Shown: positions 6,796-7,455 of the stretch, piece after piece
Position numbering within the stretch: position 1 is the first letter of the stretch
Layout of the letters: the number at the start of each line of letters is the position of its first letter
Source: Ferruginibacter sp.
Lineage (GTDB): Bacteria > Bacteroidota > Bacteroidia > Chitinophagales > Chitinophagaceae
Reading direction: 5' to 3'
Assembly (NCBI GenBank): GCA_025362765.1
Contig: JANYFI010000850.1
Location: 1-7,455 of the forward strand
DNA length: 7,455 nt
Translations under genes and position numbers: made by a program
The notes under the pieces: model-generated
Database searches by the model: none
What the model was told of the DNA's origin: nothing
What the model saw: only the letters and a program-made list of their open reading frames with translations

Positions 6796-7455
6796 TTAAT
6801 TGATTGTTTGAAATTGCCTTGCTTCAGGAGTGCCTTCCACTAGCTGAATAAAAATTTCATTAAGCGTGGGTAATACTTCGTTAAAGGAATTAACAGCAAT
6901 GCCCTGGCTGATAAAAAATTTCAACACATCGTTGGTGCTGCTGTCATGCAATAATTTCAGCAGCAACTCATCCGGCTGATGCTTAATTACTTCAAAAATA
7001 TAAGTCATTAAATTATGTGCGGTTGTGCTGGCACCAAGGCGATAAACGTTTTGCTTGAATTGATTTTTTATTCCTGTAACAGAACCATCTAATATTTTTT
7101 TTCCTTTATTCACCAGCACGATATGATCACAAATTTCTTCAACCTGTTCCATACGATGGGTGCTAAAAATAACAGTGCTGCCATTTTTTGCCAGATTAAA
7201 AATTTCATCTTTTATCAGGTTGGCATTAACGGGATCAAGGCCGCTAAAAGGTTCATCCAGGATAATTAATTCAGGCTCGTGCAAAACAGTGGTAACAAAT
7301 TGTAATTTCTGACTCATGCCTTTGCTAAGGTCTTCTACCTTTTTGTTCCACCAGCTTTCCATTTCAAACTTTACAAACCAGGCTTTTATTTTTGTCATCG
7401 CATCGGCCCTGCTCAACCCTTTTAATTGTGCCAGGTAAAGTGCCTGTTCGCCAAT
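6796..7455 (-). CDS. ABC transporter ATP-binding subunit, NatA-like (5'-partial)
   Basis: ATPase partner of the permease that follows it. The visible part is the last 219 residues; the frame stays open to the right edge (IGEQALYLAQLKGLSRADAM...), so the TTG at 7414-7416 is an internal Leu. The missing N-terminus should hold Walker A and the Q-loop. Visible: the signature LSKGMSQKLQ (43-52, a variant of LSGGQ), Walker B LIILDEP (63-69, catalytic-type Glu 68), D-loop SGLDP (71-75), and H-loop STHRMEQ with His 100. After about residue 118 comes a C-terminal domain of the DUF4162 kind, ending in the typical PTLNEIFIQLVEG (196-208). Both the ATPase motifs and this tail match drug, peptide or sodium exporter ATPases; the substrate is unknown. 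The promoter lies outside the window. Confidence 0.93.
   Translation of the reverse strand: MGEQALYLAQLKGLSRADAMTKIKAWFVKFEMESWWNKKVEDLSKGMSQKLQFVTTVLHEPELIILDEPFSGLDPVNANLIKDEIFNLAKNGSTVIFSTHRMEQVEEICDHIVLVNKGKKILDGSVTGIKNQFKQNVYRLGASTTAHNLMTYIFEVIKHQPDELLLKLLHDSSTNDVLKFFISQGIAVNSFNEVLPTLNEIFIQLVEGTPEARQFQTIN

Noticed and set aside
7414..7416. TTG (on the - strand) as start of the ABC ATPase
   Set aside because: The frame continues to the window edge with family-like sequence (GEQALYLAQLKG), and Walker A must lie further upstream.
1..7455. Mobile element, defence system or CRISPR locus
   Set aside because: No transposase, integrase, nuclease, toxin-like gene, direct-repeat array or target duplication was found; all space is filled by ordinary enzyme, export and transporter genes.

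Overview
The window looks like a chromosomal segment of a Bacteroidota bacterium, probably from the Chitinophagaceae or a nearby group. This rests on moderately AT-rich DNA, the lack of Shine-Dalgarno sequences before the starts (A-rich leaders instead), a TAnnTTTG-type -7 element, and protein sequences that resemble families from that phylum. The lineage is inferred from these traits and was not tested by a search. The window is almost entirely coding: the longest gene-free gap is about 50 bases. No RNA gene, insertion sequence, CRISPR array or integrase is visible.

Layout. Four genes lie on the + strand: (1) a sugar-phosphate nucleotidyltransferase whose first few codons are cut by the left edge (about 3-986); (2) an FMN-dependent nitronate monooxygenase/FabK-type TIM-barrel protein (1032-1979); (3) a large secreted polysaccharide-export protein with one Poly_export domain and about six SLBB-like repeats (2030-4429); (4) a short Wzz-type chain-length/co-polymerase membrane protein without a kinase domain (4436-5443). 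Two genes on the - strand converge on them: (5) an ABC-2 permease of the NatB/YhaP type (5456-6766), and upstream of it (6) its ATPase subunit, cut by the right edge (6796 to beyond 7455).

How they work together. Genes 3 and 4 form a tightly coupled pair (6 bases between stop and start, same reading frame) and should build the trans-envelope part of a polysaccharide exporter: Wza-like outer-membrane/periplasmic channel plus Wzz-like inner-membrane co-polymerase. Gene 1 could supply an NDP-sugar, but it is also plausible as a stand-alone housekeeping gene. Gene 2 has no obvious link to glycan export. Genes 5 and 6 form a separate ABC exporter transcribed toward gene 4. The two converging units end 12 bases apart, with a perfect 9-bp inverted repeat spanning both stop codons.

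No clearly new biological system is visible. The points most worth a second look are the TTG start of the Wzz-like gene six bases after the export gene's stop, the 8-G tract inside the export gene (possible slippage site), the many SLBB repeats with a hydrophobic C-terminal tail but no lipobox, and the shared inverted repeat at the convergent junction.
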